A stretch of DNA of 64,000 nt from Butyricicoccus sp. OM04-18BH (GCF_003481705.1 NZ_QULN01000002.1:372001-436000), one strand, 5' to 3'. Shown: positions 1-8,633, counted from the first letter of the stretch. Made by a program: numbers and translations. Notes: a model not told the origin generated them from the sequence alone.

Positions 1-526
1 CCTCGGAAACATGGATTGCTTCCTCGTACAGACCGAGGCAGCGCGGCATATACTTGTTGACCTCGACGATAACAACATCGGAAGCCTCGCAGACTGCCTT
101 GAGGTGGGACGCCTGCGGACCGAAGCTGAACCAGCCCTGCGCATCCATCGGAGCGACCTGGATCATGGTAACGTTGATGCGGCCGACGTTCTCGCGGTAC
201 CAGCGCGGCAGCTCGGAGTAGCGCAGCGCGGAATAGAAGCCGAAGCCCTCCGTGCAGGCCTTGCGCTCGATGCCCGACAGATGCCAGGAGTTCCAGGTCA
301 GCTTGTCTGCAACATCCGGCACATCGAAAATCGCCGGCCGACGCATGAGCACGCCGCCGCGGAAGTTTACGTTCTCCAGCTCGTCCATGCGTGCGGCGAG
401 CGCCTTGTCGAGCGCGTTCGGCGTGCCGGTGCACCAGCCGTAATCGACCCAGTCTCCGCTCTTGACGACCTTGACGGCCTCCTCGGGCGTCGTCAGCTTG
501 CTTTTATAAAGTGCTGCGAAATCCAT
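1..526 (-). CDS. butyryl-CoA/4-hydroxybutyrate:acetate CoA-transferase, N-terminal part
   Basis: The gene runs off the left edge; 175 residues of its N terminus are visible. It starts at ATG 526 behind a strong AGGAGG site (533-540). The residues read like the start of butyryl-CoA:acetate CoA-transferase (But) and the closely related 4-hydroxybutyrate CoA-transferase: an early SGDWVDYGW motif, then WNSWHLSGIERK, then VAPMDAQGWFSFGP. In this family the enzyme moves CoA between acetate and a C4 acid, the last step of butyrate formation or the activation of 4-hydroxybutyrate. Its position beside 4-hydroxybutyrate genes fits either substrate. The catalytic Glu region lies outside the window, so the substrate cannot be decided here. 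Confidence 0.85.
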   Translation of the reverse strand, partial: MDFAALYKSKLTTPEEAVKVVKSGDWVDYGWCTGTPNALDKALAARMDELENVNFRGGVLMRRPAIFDVPDVADKLTWNSWHLSGIERKACTEGFGFYSALRYSELPRWYRENVGRINVTMIQVAPMDAQGWFSFGPQASHLKAVCEASDVVIVEVNKYMPRCLGLYEEAIHVSE

Positions 527-596
527 TGATATGACCTCCTGATGCGGAGCGTGTTTTCGTTTCGCGCTCCTTGTTTATTCTTTAACAATCGCATAC

Positions 597-625
597 ATTA
601 TACTATATTCCTCTGTTTCGGTCAA
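597..625 (-). promoter_or_regulatory. promoter of the left CoA-transferase gene
   Basis: Read on the minus strand there is TTGACC, 17 bases, then TATAAT, about 70 bases upstream of the CoA-transferase start. This is a near-consensus sigma-A promoter. Confidence 0.6.
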
Positions 626-756
626 GCAATCCCGGGCAATATACCCATCATTTTACCAGAACAGTCCTGTTTTGCCACCGTATCGGTTAAAATATGCACA
701 TCACTCCTCCCCTGACGTTTTTTCTGCGCCGTAAAAAAATTTTTTAATTTTCCCTC

Positions 757-784
757 TTGATTTATCACAGTAAAGTATTATAAT
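757..784 (+). promoter_or_regulatory. promoter of the amino-acid ABC operon
   Basis: TTGATT, a 16-base spacer and TATAAT lie 40 bases before the solute-binding protein gene. Together with the divergent promoter at 597-625 they split the intergenic region. Confidence 0.6.
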
Positions 785-824
785 AGTAAACAAGTTAACC
801 ACTGAATTTTAGGAGGATATCCCT

Positions 825-1688
825 ATGAAAACCAAGAGACTGCTCGCGCTGCTCTCCGCAGGCGCACTGAGTGTATCCATGCTCGCCGGCTGCGGCTCCA
901 CCGCGAAGACCGACGACACCGCTTCTGACAGCGCTGCCTCTGATACGTCCGCTTCCGCAGACAGCGATCTGGAATACGTCAAGAGCCAGGGCAAGCTGGT
1001 CGTCGGCATCACCGATTTCGCACCGATGGATTATAAGGAAGACGGCTCGGACGAGTGGATCGGCTTTGACGCCGACATGGCAAAGGCTTTCGCCGAGAGC
1101 ATCGGCGTAGAGGCTGAGTTTCTTGAGATCAACTGGAACAACAAGATCATGGAGCTTGACGGCAAGGGCGTTGACGCTGTATGGAACGGCATGACGCTGA
1201 CCGACGAGGTCAAGACCTCCATGAACTGCTCCAACCCGTATGCGACCAACGCACAGGTCGTTGTCGTTCCGTCCGATAAGGCGGACGCTGCCAAGGATCT
1301 GGACGGCGTTAAGGAGTTGTCCTTCGCAGTTGAGGCTGGTTCCGCAGGCGCTGCTGCCGCTGATGCGCTCGGTCTGACCGCTACCGAGGTACAGTCTCAG
1401 GCAGATGCCCTGATGGAAGTTGCCGCCGGCACCTCTGATGCCTGCGTCATCGACCTGCTGATGGCCGGCGCGATGATCGGCGAGGGCACCAGCTACCCGA
1501 ACCTCGTTTACACGCTCGACCTCAACGAGGCAAACGGCGACGAGCCGGAAAACTACGTTGTCGGCTTCCGCAAGGATTCCGATCTGACCGCTGCATTCAA
1601 TGATTTCTACAAGTCCGCTTACGAGGACGGCACCGTTGAAAAGCTCGCAGAGAAGTACGGCGTACAGGAAGCTATCGTCGCTCCGTAA
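825..1688 (+). CDS. amino-acid ABC transporter solute-binding lipoprotein
   Basis: 287 aa. The N terminus is a lipoprotein signal: basic start, hydrophobic stretch and an LAGC lipobox with the modified Cys at residue 23, followed by a Ser/Thr/Asp-rich tether. The rest matches the family 3 extracellular solute-binding fold (LVVGITDFAPMDY near residue 55, then an FDADMAKAFAE segment), which binds polar amino acids outside the membrane. An AGGAGG site precedes the ATG by 8 bases. It is followed by a permease and an ATPase in the same direction, so it is the first gene of a three-gene import operon. The exact amino acid is unknown; proximity to C4-acid genes suggests, but does not show, a fermentable amino acid. 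Confidence 0.9.
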   Translation: MKTKRLLALLSAGALSVSMLAGCGSTAKTDDTASDSAASDTSASADSDLEYVKSQGKLVVGITDFAPMDYKEDGSDEWIGFDADMAKAFAESIGVEAEFLEINWNNKIMELDGKGVDAVWNGMTLTDEVKTSMNCSNPYATNAQVVVVPSDKADAAKDLDGVKELSFAVEAGSAGAAAADALGLTATEVQSQADALMEVAAGTSDACVIDLLMAGAMIGEGTSYPNLVYTLDLNEANGDEPENYVVGFRKDSDLTAAFNDFYKSAYEDGTVEKLAEKYGVQEAIVAP

Positions 1689-1780
1689 TCCTGCAACTAA
1701 ACAAAAAATCAGCGCAAGGCAGAGGGCATCAATTCGTCTTCTGCCTTTGCATTCAGAGAGGATAAAGAGAGGAACCAACC

Positions 1781-2419
1781 ATGTTTGCTAACGTAACCCT
1801 AAGCCTGATGGGCGGCTTCGTTACCACGATACAGCTTTTCTGTCTGACGCTCGTGTTCGCGCTGCCGCTCGGACTCATCATCAGCTTCGGCTCGATGAGC
1901 CGCTTCACGCCGCTGCGCGCTCTCGTCAAGACCGTCGTCTGGGCGGTACGCGGCACGCCGCTCATGCTCCAGATCATCGTCATCTTTTACGGCCCCGCGC
2001 TGCTGTGGGGCATGCAGGCGCCGCGCTTCGGCGCCGCCCTGCTGTCGTTCGTCATCAACTACGCCTGCTATTTCTCCGAGATCTTCCGCGGCGGCATTCA
2101 GGCCATCCCGAACGGTCAGTATGAGGCCGGTCAGGTGCTCGGCATGACCAAGACGCAGATCTTCTTCAAGATCACGCTGCTTCAGGTCATCAAGCGCATC
2201 ATCCCGCCGATGGGCAACGAGTTTATCAACCTCGTCAAGGATACCGCGCTCGCGCGCACCATCGCGGTCTACGAGGTGCTGTGGATGGGCGAAAAGTTCA
2301 TCAAGAGCAAGGGCATCATCTGGCCGCTGTTCTATACCGCGGTCTTTTACCTCGTATTCAACGGCCTTCTCACCCTGCTGTTCGGCTGGATCGAGAAGAA
2401 AATGGACTATTTTAAGTAA
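1781..2419 (+). CDS. amino-acid ABC transporter permease
   Basis: 212 aa membrane protein of the HisM/GlnP type. It opens with hydrophobic segments and carries the coupling region of polar amino-acid permeases: RGTPLMLQ near residue 60, then an EIFRGGIQAIPNGQYEAGQVLGM stretch (the EAA loop that contacts the ATPase). It lies 92 bases after the binding-protein gene and 12 bases before the ATPase gene, so it is part of the same operon. The ATG follows a GAGAGGAACC-type ribosome site. Length and motifs are normal for the family; such permeases usually act as homodimers or paired with a second permease, which is not present here. Confidence 0.92.
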   Translation: MFANVTLSLMGGFVTTIQLFCLTLVFALPLGLIISFGSMSRFTPLRALVKTVVWAVRGTPLMLQIIVIFYGPALLWGMQAPRFGAALLSFVINYACYFSEIFRGGIQAIPNGQYEAGQVLGMTKTQIFFKITLLQVIKRIIPPMGNEFINLVKDTALARTIAVYEVLWMGEKFIKSKGIIWPLFYTAVFYLVFNGLLTLLFGWIEKKMDYFK

Positions 2420-2431
2420 GGAGGCGCCGAA

Positions 2432-3220
2432 ATGCCTATTCTTGAGGTCAAGAACCTGTATAAAAACTTTGGCTCGACCAAGGTTCTGAAGGATATCAGT
2501 TTTTCGCTCGAGCGCGGCAAGGCGCTCGCCATCATCGGCTCGTCCGGTTCGGGCAAAACGACGCTTCTGCGCTGTCTGAACTTTCTCGAAACGCCGAACG
2601 AGGGCCAGATCATCGTAAACGGCGAGCCGCTGTTCGACGCCGCCGACCACGCGGCCAAAAGCGACGCCGAGATCCGCCGCAACCGTCTGCACTTCGGCAT
2701 GGTTTTCCAGTCCTTCAACCTGTTTCCGCAGTACACCGCACTCGAAAACGTCATGCTCGCTCCCCTGCTGCTCGCAAAGGAGCAGCCCGACTATAAGAAG
2801 AACAAGCGCGAGATCCACGAACAGATCGAGCACCGTGCGATCGACCTGCTCACCCGGATGAGCCTCGAGGGCCGTATGAGCCACTATCCGCACCAGCTCT
2901 CCGGCGGCCAGCAGCAGCGCGTCGCCATCGCGCGTGCGCTCGCCATGACGCCCGACATCCTGTGCTTTGACGAGCCGACCTCGGCGCTCGACCCTGAGCT
3001 GACCGGCGAGGTCCTGCGTGTCATCCGCTCGCTCGCCGACCAGCACACCACCATGATCATCGTTACTCATGAAATGGAGTTCGCGCGCGACGTCGCTGAT
3101 CACGTTATCTTCATGGACGGCGGCACGATCGCTGAGGAAGGCACCCCTCAGGATGTGTTCGAAAACCCGAAAAACGAACGAACCCGCGCCTTTCTGTCGC
3201 GTTATTCTGCCAATTCATAA
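2432..3220 (+). CDS. amino-acid ABC transporter ATP-binding protein
   Basis: 262 aa cytoplasmic ATPase of the GlnQ type, which powers the permease encoded just upstream. Visible motifs in order: Walker A GSSGSGKT near residue 35, Q-loop FQSFNLFPQ, signature LSGGQQQR near residue 155, Walker [13 protein letters not shown], and the switch His in IVTHEM. The ribosome site AAGGAGG sits 9 bases before the ATG. The C terminus keeps the usual [10 protein letters not shown] and ending of polar amino-acid importers. It closes the three-gene operon; a run of T residues follows the stop codon. Confidence 0.95.
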   Translation: MPILEVKNLYKNFGSTKVLKDISFSLERGKALAIIGSSGSGKTTLLRCLNFLETPNEGQIIVNGEPLFDAADHAAKSDAEIRRNRLHFGMVFQSFNLFPQYTALENVMLAPLLLAKEQPDYKKNKREIHEQIEHRAIDLLTRMSLEGRMSHYPHQLSGGQQQRVAIARALAMTPDILCFDEPTSALDPELTGEVLRVIRSLADQHTTMIIVTHEMEFARDVADHVIFMDGGTIAEEGTPQDVFENPKNERTRAFLSRYSANS

Positions 3221-3389
3221 AAATTATTACATTTTTTCGCTCCGCTCTTTTTCTGAAAAACATTCCCATGTGAACGCGCACGCACAGTAAAATGCAGCGA
3301 ATTCACCAAAGAAACGGAAATACTTGCAAAAACTTTTCGGTAATATTCACTATTACCCCATTTACAAATGCGAAAAAATACGATAAAAT

Positions 3390-3414
3390 AGTCCCGTACT
3401 AATAATACGGGACT
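3390..3414 (+). terminator. hairpin between ABC operon and 4-hydroxybutyrate genes
   Basis: A perfect 9-bp stem (AGTCCCGTA against TACGGGACT) with a 7-base loop, followed a few bases later by a T-rich stretch. It lies 170 bases after the ABC operon, so it could be a distal terminator or an upstream control element of the next gene. The bases between 3221 and 3389 show no gene. Confidence 0.5.
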
Positions 3415-3477
3415 TTGCCTTGCTTTTTTGTACAAGTTGGCGTGGTTAAATTTTGATGATTTTTTTGTGTGTTTGTG

Positions 3478-3506
3478 TTGAAGTTCTGGCGCAAATTTGC
3501 TACAAT
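3478..3506 (+). promoter_or_regulatory. promoter of the 4-hydroxybutyrate dehydrogenase gene
   Basis: TTGAAG, exactly 17 bases, then TACAAT. It predicts a transcript start near 3513 and a leader of roughly 115 bases before the ribosome site. Confidence 0.6.
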
Positions 3507-3512
3507 AAGACT

Positions 3513-3628
3513 GTACAGGAGCATGGCTCCCGATACGGCGAGGCACAGAGCAGTATATGCCCCGCATTGACTTATGATAAAAAGCCCGCATGGCCTTTTA
3601 TAAAATTTTTGATTGGAGATGTTCAACT
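3513..3628 (+). other. structured 5' leader of 4-hydroxybutyrate dehydrogenase mRNA
   Basis: The leader contains a small GGAGC/GCTCC hairpin (about 3519-3533) and, near the end, an AAAAG-C-C / G-G-CTTTT hairpin (3583-3600) followed by A/T-rich DNA and five T residues. The second one looks like a weak terminator placed just before the ribosome site, so an attenuation role is possible. No known riboswitch was recognised. Confidence 0.3.
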
Positions 3629-4810
3629 ATGGCTATGGATGCTTTCAGCGCGTCCCTGATGAAGGACAAGAGAGAGATCGTCATCGCCCCGACTATTTAC
3701 AAGTTTGATACTTTCGATGCATTTGCAGAGGAGTTCCAGCTTGGCGAGCGCGACGTCGTTCTGACCAACGAGTTCATTTACAAGCCGTTCATGGAGAAGC
3801 TCGGTCTGAAGAGCAACTTCGTATTCCAGGAGAAGTTCGGCGCAGGCGAGCCGTCTGAGGCTATGATCGAGACCATGTACGAAGCAATTCCGTACGACTC
3901 CTACGACCGCGTAATCGCAGTAGGCGGCGGCGCAATCATGGACCTTTGCAAGCTGCTCGGCTGCAAGCGCCCGTCCTCCGTACATGAGCTGTACTTCAAG
4001 CGCGAGCCTGTTGTACACGAGAAGGAAGTTATCGCTATCCCGACCACCTGCGGCACCGGTTCCGAGGTCACCAACATTTCCGTTGCTATCGTCAAGGACG
4101 AGAAGGACGGCAAGCTGACCGGCGGCGACACCAAGCTGGGTCTGGTTTCCGACGACATCATCCCGAACAAGGTTTGCCTGGTTCCGGATCTGCTCAAGAC
4201 TCTGCCGTACAAGCCGTTCGCAGCATCCGCTATCGATGCTCTGATCCACGCTACCGAGTCTTTCCTCTCTCCGCATCGTAAGACCGTTACCTCCGAGATG
4301 TTCTCCGTAAAGGCTATGGAGATGATCCTCGAGGGCTTCCGCCGCATCGCTCTGGAAGGCCCGGACGCTCGCATCGATTACCTCGGCGAGTTCGTTCACG
4401 CTTCCCTGTTCGCAGGCATCGCCTTCCTGAAGGCCGGCTGCGCTACCGTACACGGCATGTCCTTCCCGCTCGGCGGCACCTATCACGTTCCGCACGGCGA
4501 GTCCAACTACGCTCTGTTCGGCAAGATCCTCGAGATGTACGACGAGTACGAGCCGGCCGGCGAGCTGGGCAAGTTCAAGGAGATCGTTGCTCGCTGCCTG
4601 GGCTGCTCCAAGGACGACGCTCTGCGCACCCTGAACGTAACCCTCGAGAAGGTTCTGCCGCTCAAGCCTCTGCATGAGTACGGCTTCAAGGAAGAGGATG
4701 TCAAGGCATTCGCTCTGTCCGTTGATGCTAACCAGCAGCGTCTGATCACCAACTCCTACCGTCCGTGGAGCATCGAGCTCAGCGAGCGCGTTTACAAGGA
4801 GTGCTTCTAA
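3629..4810 (+). CDS. 4hbD: 4-hydroxybutyrate dehydrogenase (iron-type alcohol dehydrogenase)
   Basis: 393 aa from ATG 3629, chosen because GGAGA lies 9 bases upstream; an in-frame ATG at 3590 has no ribosome site. The protein is a group III metal-dependent alcohol dehydrogenase: GGGAIMD nucleotide-binding segment, PTTCGTGSEVTN motif, then ALIHATE and HVPHGESNY with the metal-binding His residues. Blocks such as YKFDT, FQEKFGAGEPS and DALIHATESFLSP follow the characterised Clostridium kluyveri 4-hydroxybutyrate dehydrogenase closely. It interconverts succinate semialdehyde and 4-hydroxybutyrate with NAD(P)H in the cytoplasm. The next gene encodes the dehydratase acting on the CoA ester of its product, which strongly supports the assignment. 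Confidence 0.93.
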   Translation: MAMDAFSASLMKDKREIVIAPTIYKFDTFDAFAEEFQLGERDVVLTNEFIYKPFMEKLGLKSNFVFQEKFGAGEPSEAMIETMYEAIPYDSYDRVIAVGGGAIMDLCKLLGCKRPSSVHELYFKREPVVHEKEVIAIPTTCGTGSEVTNISVAIVKDEKDGKLTGGDTKLGLVSDDIIPNKVCLVPDLLKTLPYKPFAASAIDALIHATESFLSPHRKTVTSEMFSVKAMEMILEGFRRIALEGPDARIDYLGEFVHASLFAGIAFLKAGCATVHGMSFPLGGTYHVPHGESNYALFGKILEMYDEYEPAGELGKFKEIVARCLGCSKDDALRTLNVTLEKVLPLKPLHEYGFKEEDVKAFALSVDANQQRLITNSYRPWSIELSERVYKECF

Positions 4811-4975
4811 GCGAAAGCTTAAAGGCGTAATAAGCGAACTAAACGTCTGATAGGGCGGGGAGCCCCGCCTCCCTGCCCTATTTTCGTTTTTTCCGGCCTG
4901 TTTTCACAGGCTGCGTTCCTGTCCGGTGCGTCCATAGCGGCTGCACCGAAAACCAAAAAAGAAAGGATACCAAAC
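4809..4975 (+). other. hairpin-rich spacer between 4hbD and abfD
   Basis: Several short inverted repeats follow one another: TAAGC/GCTTA directly at the stop codon, a GGCGGGG/CCCCGCC stem near 4855-4870 inside a wider TAGGGC/GCCCTA pair and followed by a T-rich run, CCTGT/ACAGG near 4897, and GGTGC/GCACC near 4924-4947. The strong GC stem plus T run could end part of the 4hbD transcript; no clear new promoter is seen, so abfD may depend on read-through. Confidence 0.45.
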
Positions 4976-4978
4976 GCT

Positions 4979-6424
4979 ATGATGACCAAAGAGCAGTATA
5001 TTGAGTCTCTTCGCAAGCTGCATCTGAACCTTTACATGTTCGGCAAGAAGATTGAGAACCCGGTTGATGACCCGGTGATCCGTCCGTCGCTGAATTCCTT
5101 CGCCGCTACCTACGAGCTGGCTGAGGATCCGCAGTATGAAGATCTGATGACCGCTACTTCCCACATCTCCGGCAAGAAGATCAACCGCTTCACCCACATG
5201 CATCAGTCCACCGATGACCTGATCAAGAAGGTCAAGATGCAGCGTCTGCTCGGCCAGAAGACCGCAGCATGCTTCCAGCGCTGCGTAGGTATGGACGCTA
5301 TGAACGCTGTATTCTCCTCCACCTATGAGATCGACGAGGCATGCGGCACCAAGTACCACGAAAACTTCCTCAAGTTCCTGACCCGCGTTCAGGACGAGGA
5401 CCTCGCAGTTGACGGCGCTATGACCGACGTCAAGGGCGACCGCTCCCTGGCTCCGTCCAAGCAGGCTGACCCGGATCTGTTCCTGCACGTTGTTGAGCGC
5501 ACCCCGGACGGCGTTTACGTCACCGGCGCTAAGGCTCATCAGACCGGCTTCGTAAACTCTCACGAGGTTCTGGTCATGCCGACCATCTCCATGCGCGAGG
5601 GCGACGAGGACTACGCGATCTCCTTCGCAGTTCCGACCGATGCTGAGGGCATCACCCTGATCTACGGCCGTCAGTCCTGCGACACCCGCAAGCTCGAGGA
5701 GTACAACGACATCGACGTCGGCAACAAGGTATACGGCGGCCACGAAGTTCTCGTTATCTTCGACCGCGTATTCGTTCCGAACGACCGCATCTTCCTCAAC
5801 GGCGAGGTTAAGTTCGCCGGCATGATCGTAGAGCGCTTCGCAGGCTATCACCGTCAGTCTTACGGCGGCTGCAAGGTCGGCGTAGGCGACGTCCTGATCG
5901 GCGCTACCGCACTGGCTGGCGATATGGCAGGCTCTGCAAAGGCTTCCCACGTCAAGGACAAGCTCATCGAGATGACTCACCTCAACGAGACCCTGTACTG
6001 CTGCGGCATTGCATGTTCTTCTCAGGGCACCAAGACCAAGGCAGGCAACTATCTGATCGATCTGCTGCTCGCAAACGTCTGCAAGCAGAACGTTACCCGC
6101 TTCCCGTACGAGATCGCTCGTCTGGCACAGGATCTGGCAGGCGGCCTGATGGTTACCCAGCCGTCCGAGGCTGACTACCGCAACCCGGCTCTCAAGCCCT
6201 ACATCGAGAAGTACCTCAAGGGCGTTGCATCCGTTCCGACCGAGGACCGTATGCGTCTGCTGCGTCTGATCGAGAACATGACCATGGGTACCGCAGCTGT
6301 CGGCTATCTGCCCGAGTCCATGCATGGCGCAGGCTCTCCGCAGGCTCAGCGTATCATGATTGCCCGTCAGTCCAACCTCGAAATGAAGAAGGAACTGGCT
6401 AAGAAGATCGCTCGCATCCAGTAA
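4979..6424 (+). CDS. abfD: 4-hydroxybutyryl-CoA dehydratase / vinylacetyl-CoA isomerase
   Basis: 481 aa, full length. It dehydrates 4-hydroxybutyryl-CoA to crotonyl-CoA by a radical mechanism using a [4Fe-4S] cluster and FAD. The residues known as cluster ligands in the Clostridium aminobutyricum enzyme are all present: two Cys in ACFQRC (about 98 and 102), the His in AGYHRQSYGG and the Cys in GGCKVG that follows. Further diagnostic blocks are MHQSTDDL, GAKAHQTG, YGRQSCDTRK and HMNETLYCCGIA-like (here THLNETLYCCGIA). The start has a GAAAGGA site; a second ATG follows at once. It is oxygen-sensitive in known cases, which implies a strict anaerobe. It links the 4-hydroxybutyrate branch to the butyrate pathway encoded next. 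Confidence 0.96.
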   Translation: MMTKEQYIESLRKLHLNLYMFGKKIENPVDDPVIRPSLNSFAATYELAEDPQYEDLMTATSHISGKKINRFTHMHQSTDDLIKKVKMQRLLGQKTAACFQRCVGMDAMNAVFSSTYEIDEACGTKYHENFLKFLTRVQDEDLAVDGAMTDVKGDRSLAPSKQADPDLFLHVVERTPDGVYVTGAKAHQTGFVNSHEVLVMPTISMREGDEDYAISFAVPTDAEGITLIYGRQSCDTRKLEEYNDIDVGNKVYGGHEVLVIFDRVFVPNDRIFLNGEVKFAGMIVERFAGYHRQSYGGCKVGVGDVLIGATALAGDMAGSAKASHVKDKLIEMTHLNETLYCCGIACSSQGTKTKAGNYLIDLLLANVCKQNVTRFPYEIARLAQDLAGGLMVTQPSEADYRNPALKPYIEKYLKGVASVPTEDRMRLLRLIENMTMGTAAVGYLPESMHGAGSPQAQRIMIARQSNLEMKKELAKKIARIQ

Positions 6425-6439
6425 TCCAGAGCAATTCAC

Positions 6440-6471
6440 AGGCACTCATGGACCATAAACCGTGAGTGCCT
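6440..6471 (+). terminator. hairpin after abfD
   Basis: GGCACTCA pairs with TGAGTGCC around a 14-base loop directly after abfD. Few T residues follow, so it may be a partial terminator or an RNA-end stabiliser. Confidence 0.45.
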
Positions 6472-6508
6472 GTATTTGCGATACAGTATGAAGGGGGATA
6501 ACATACAC

Positions 6509-6790
6509 ATGCTGCACTGCACCGTGAAGTTCTGCGGCGGCTGCAATCCGCGCCACGATCGCGGCGAATGCTACGGCACTGTGCGTTCCGCCCTTTCGGA
6601 CGCCGCCTCATTCTCCCTCCCGGAGGAGGGCGCGCATTACGACGTGCTGCTTATCATCCGCGGGTGCACCGGCTGCCCCTACCTCTATGAGGAGATCGAA
6701 GCCGACCGCCGCGTTGTCATCACATCGAGGGACGATATGCAGAGCGCAATCGACGAGATCCGCGCTGCCGCGTCGCATTCCGCCGGATAA
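6509..6790 (+). CDS. small Cys-rich protein with KFCGGCNPR motif
   Basis: 93 aa from ATG 6509, chosen because AGGGGG lies about 11 bases upstream; an earlier ATG at 6488 is less well placed. The protein begins MLHCTVKFCGGCNPRHDRG and later has a second Cys pair in RGCTGCPYLYEE, so four or more Cys could bind a metal or FeS cluster. I do not recognise a characterised family; CGGC-type motifs occur in small anaerobe proteins of unknown role. It lies between abfD and a CoA-transferase in the same direction with short gaps, so it is co-transcribed with the 4-hydroxybutyrate pathway and might assist its oxygen-sensitive enzyme. That role is inference only. Confidence 0.75.
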   Translation: MLHCTVKFCGGCNPRHDRGECYGTVRSALSDAASFSLPEEGAHYDVLLIIRGCTGCPYLYEEIEADRRVVITSRDDMQSAIDEIRAAASHSAG

Positions 6791-6871
6791 ACGGCGGAAA
6801 CATTGGCCGCAGGAGGTTTTCCTTCCCCCTGCCCCGGCCAGGATTGCATTAACATTTAGGAGGAGATCAAC

Positions 6872-8440
6872 ATGAAGAAAGTAAGCATTATCTCCGCAGA
6901 GGAGGCCGCTCTCAAGGTTCAGGACGGCGACACCATCGCTACCGGCGGTTTCGTATCCTGCGCATGCCCGGAGACCCTGTCCAAGGCTCTTGAGAAGCGT
7001 TTTCTGGAGACCGGTCATCCGAAGGATCTGACCCTGTTCTTCGCAGCAGGTCAGGGCCACCGCGACGGTACCGGCGGCGACCACTACGGTCACGAAGGCA
7101 TGGTCAAGCGCGTTATCGGCGGCCACTGGGACCGTGCTCCCCGTCTGGGCGAGCTGGCTCTGAACAACAAGATCGAGGCTTACAACCTGCCGCAGGGCGT
7201 CATTTCTCATATGTACCGTGATATTGCCGCTCACAACATCGGCACCATCACCCACGTCGGCCTGAAGACCTTTGCTGACCCGCGCAACGGCGGCGGCAAG
7301 CTCAACGACGTTACCAAGGAAGACCTCGTAAAGGTTGTCAACATCGAAGGCCAGGAGCGCCTGCTCTACAAGGGCTTCCCGATCAACGTTGTATTCCTGC
7401 GCGCTTCCTACTGCGACGAGTACGGCAACTGCACCGTACATCGCGAGATCGGTCCTCTGGACGTAACCGCAATGGCTCAGGCCTGCAAGAACTCCGGCGG
7501 CAAGGTAATCGTTCAGGTCGAGAAGATCGTTCAGGGCGGCTCTCTGGATCCGAAGCTCGTTGCTATCCCGGGCATCTACGTTGACTCTGTCGTCGTAGGT
7601 ACCGAAGAGGAGAACATGCAGTGCCTCGGCATGCCGTATGACGGCGCTCTGACCGGCGAGTTCCGCATTCCGGTTGACGCTATCCCGCCGATCCCGATGG
7701 ACGCAAAGAAGATCATCGCCCGCCGTGCTGCTATGGAGCTGCCGAAGGACGCTATCGTCAACCTCGGCACCGGCGCACCGGAGAAGATCGCTAACGTTGC
7801 AGCTGAGGAAGGCATTTCCGACAACATGACCCTGACCGTTGAGGCAGGTTCTATCGCAGGCGTTCCCTACGGCGGCACCCAGTTCGGCGCTGCTGCAAAC
7901 GCAATGTGCATCATCCCGCACAACGTACAGTTCGACTTCTATCAGGGCGGCGGCCTTGACGTTGCATTCCTCGGCCTGGCTGAGACTGCTCCGAACGGCG
8001 ACCTGAACGTTTCCAAGTTTGGCACCCGTCTGGCTGGTGCAGGCGGCTTCATCGACATCACCCAGAACGCAAAGAAGGTCGTATACTGCGGCACCTTTAC
8101 CGCAAAGGGCCTCAAGACCGAGTGCAAGGACGGCAAGCTCGTCATCACGCAGGAGGGCGCGAAGAAGAAGTTCGTAAAGCAGGTTGAGCACATCACCTTC
8201 TCCGGCGACTACGCGAACGAGGTTCATCAGCCGGTTCTGTACATCACCGAGCGCTGCGTATTCGAGCTGCGTCCGGAAGGCATCACCCTGATCGAGATCG
8301 CTCCGGGCATCGACCTCCAGACCCAGATCCTCGACCAGATGGAGTTCGAGCCGAAGATCGCTTATCAGGCAGACGGCACCATCAAGCTGATGGACGAGCG
8401 CATTTTCCACGAAGAGCTGATGGGTCTGACCATCGAATAA
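6872..8440 (+). CDS. propionate/acetate-type CoA-transferase (YdiF/Pct family)
   Basis: 522 aa, a fused alpha-beta class I CoA-transferase. The N-terminal half has the GDTIATGGFVSCACPE oxyanion region; the C-terminal half has LTVEAGSIAGVP with the catalytic Glu at residue 324, the thioester-forming residue of this family. Class I enzymes move CoA between short acyl-CoAs and acetate. In this setting it may activate 4-hydroxybutyrate with acetyl-CoA or butyryl-CoA, or handle acetoacetate, propionate or lactate; the sequence alone does not settle this. AGGAGGAG sits 8 bases before ATG. A GC-rich hairpin (about 6804-6842) lies in the gap upstream. A second, different CoA-transferase is at the left edge of the window. 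Confidence 0.9.
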   Translation: MKKVSIISAEEAALKVQDGDTIATGGFVSCACPETLSKALEKRFLETGHPKDLTLFFAAGQGHRDGTGGDHYGHEGMVKRVIGGHWDRAPRLGELALNNKIEAYNLPQGVISHMYRDIAAHNIGTITHVGLKTFADPRNGGGKLNDVTKEDLVKVVNIEGQERLLYKGFPINVVFLRASYCDEYGNCTVHREIGPLDVTAMAQACKNSGGKVIVQVEKIVQGGSLDPKLVAIPGIYVDSVVVGTEEENMQCLGMPYDGALTGEFRIPVDAIPPIPMDAKKIIARRAAMELPKDAIVNLGTGAPEKIANVAAEEGISDNMTLTVEAGSIAGVPYGGTQFGAAANAMCIIPHNVQFDFYQGGGLDVAFLGLAETAPNGDLNVSKFGTRLAGAGGFIDITQNAKKVVYCGTFTAKGLKTECKDGKLVITQEGAKKKFVKQVEHITFSGDYANEVHQPVLYITERCVFELRPEGITLIEIAPGIDLQTQILDQMEFEPKIAYQADGTIKLMDERIFHEELMGLTIE

Positions 8441-8515
8441 CGGCTATATTTTGTGCATGATATGCAAGCGGCATTTATTATTTTCATGCGAATTATATGA
8501 ATTTAATATTTGCCC

Positions 8516-8544
8516 TTGCATTCTGTTCAAGAGTTTGATAAAAT
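8516..8544 (+). promoter_or_regulatory. promoter of the thiolase gene
   Basis: TTGCAT, 17 bases, TAAAAT, about 90 bases before thiolase. The leader then contains a TGCGGCG/CGCCGCA hairpin at 8583-8608 just before the ribosome site. Confidence 0.55.
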
Positions 8545-8633
8545 ATTAACGAACTCAGAAATCAATCGAGTTTTCATCACCGTGCGGCGGCATAGTTTTT
8601 TCGCCGCATCAGTAGAAAAGGAGAAACAGCTAA

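Noticed and set aside
1799..3103. 434-codon minus-strand open frame across the ABC permease and ATPase genes
   Set aside because: High-GC codon bias keeps antisense frames open; the plus strand encodes well-known ABC motifs.
6872..8440. Assignment as a 4-hydroxybutyrate CoA-transferase by neighbourhood alone
   Set aside because: The fused alpha-beta class I architecture is of Pct/YdiF type; the 4-hydroxybutyrate-type enzyme is better matched by the gene at 1-526. Substrate left open.
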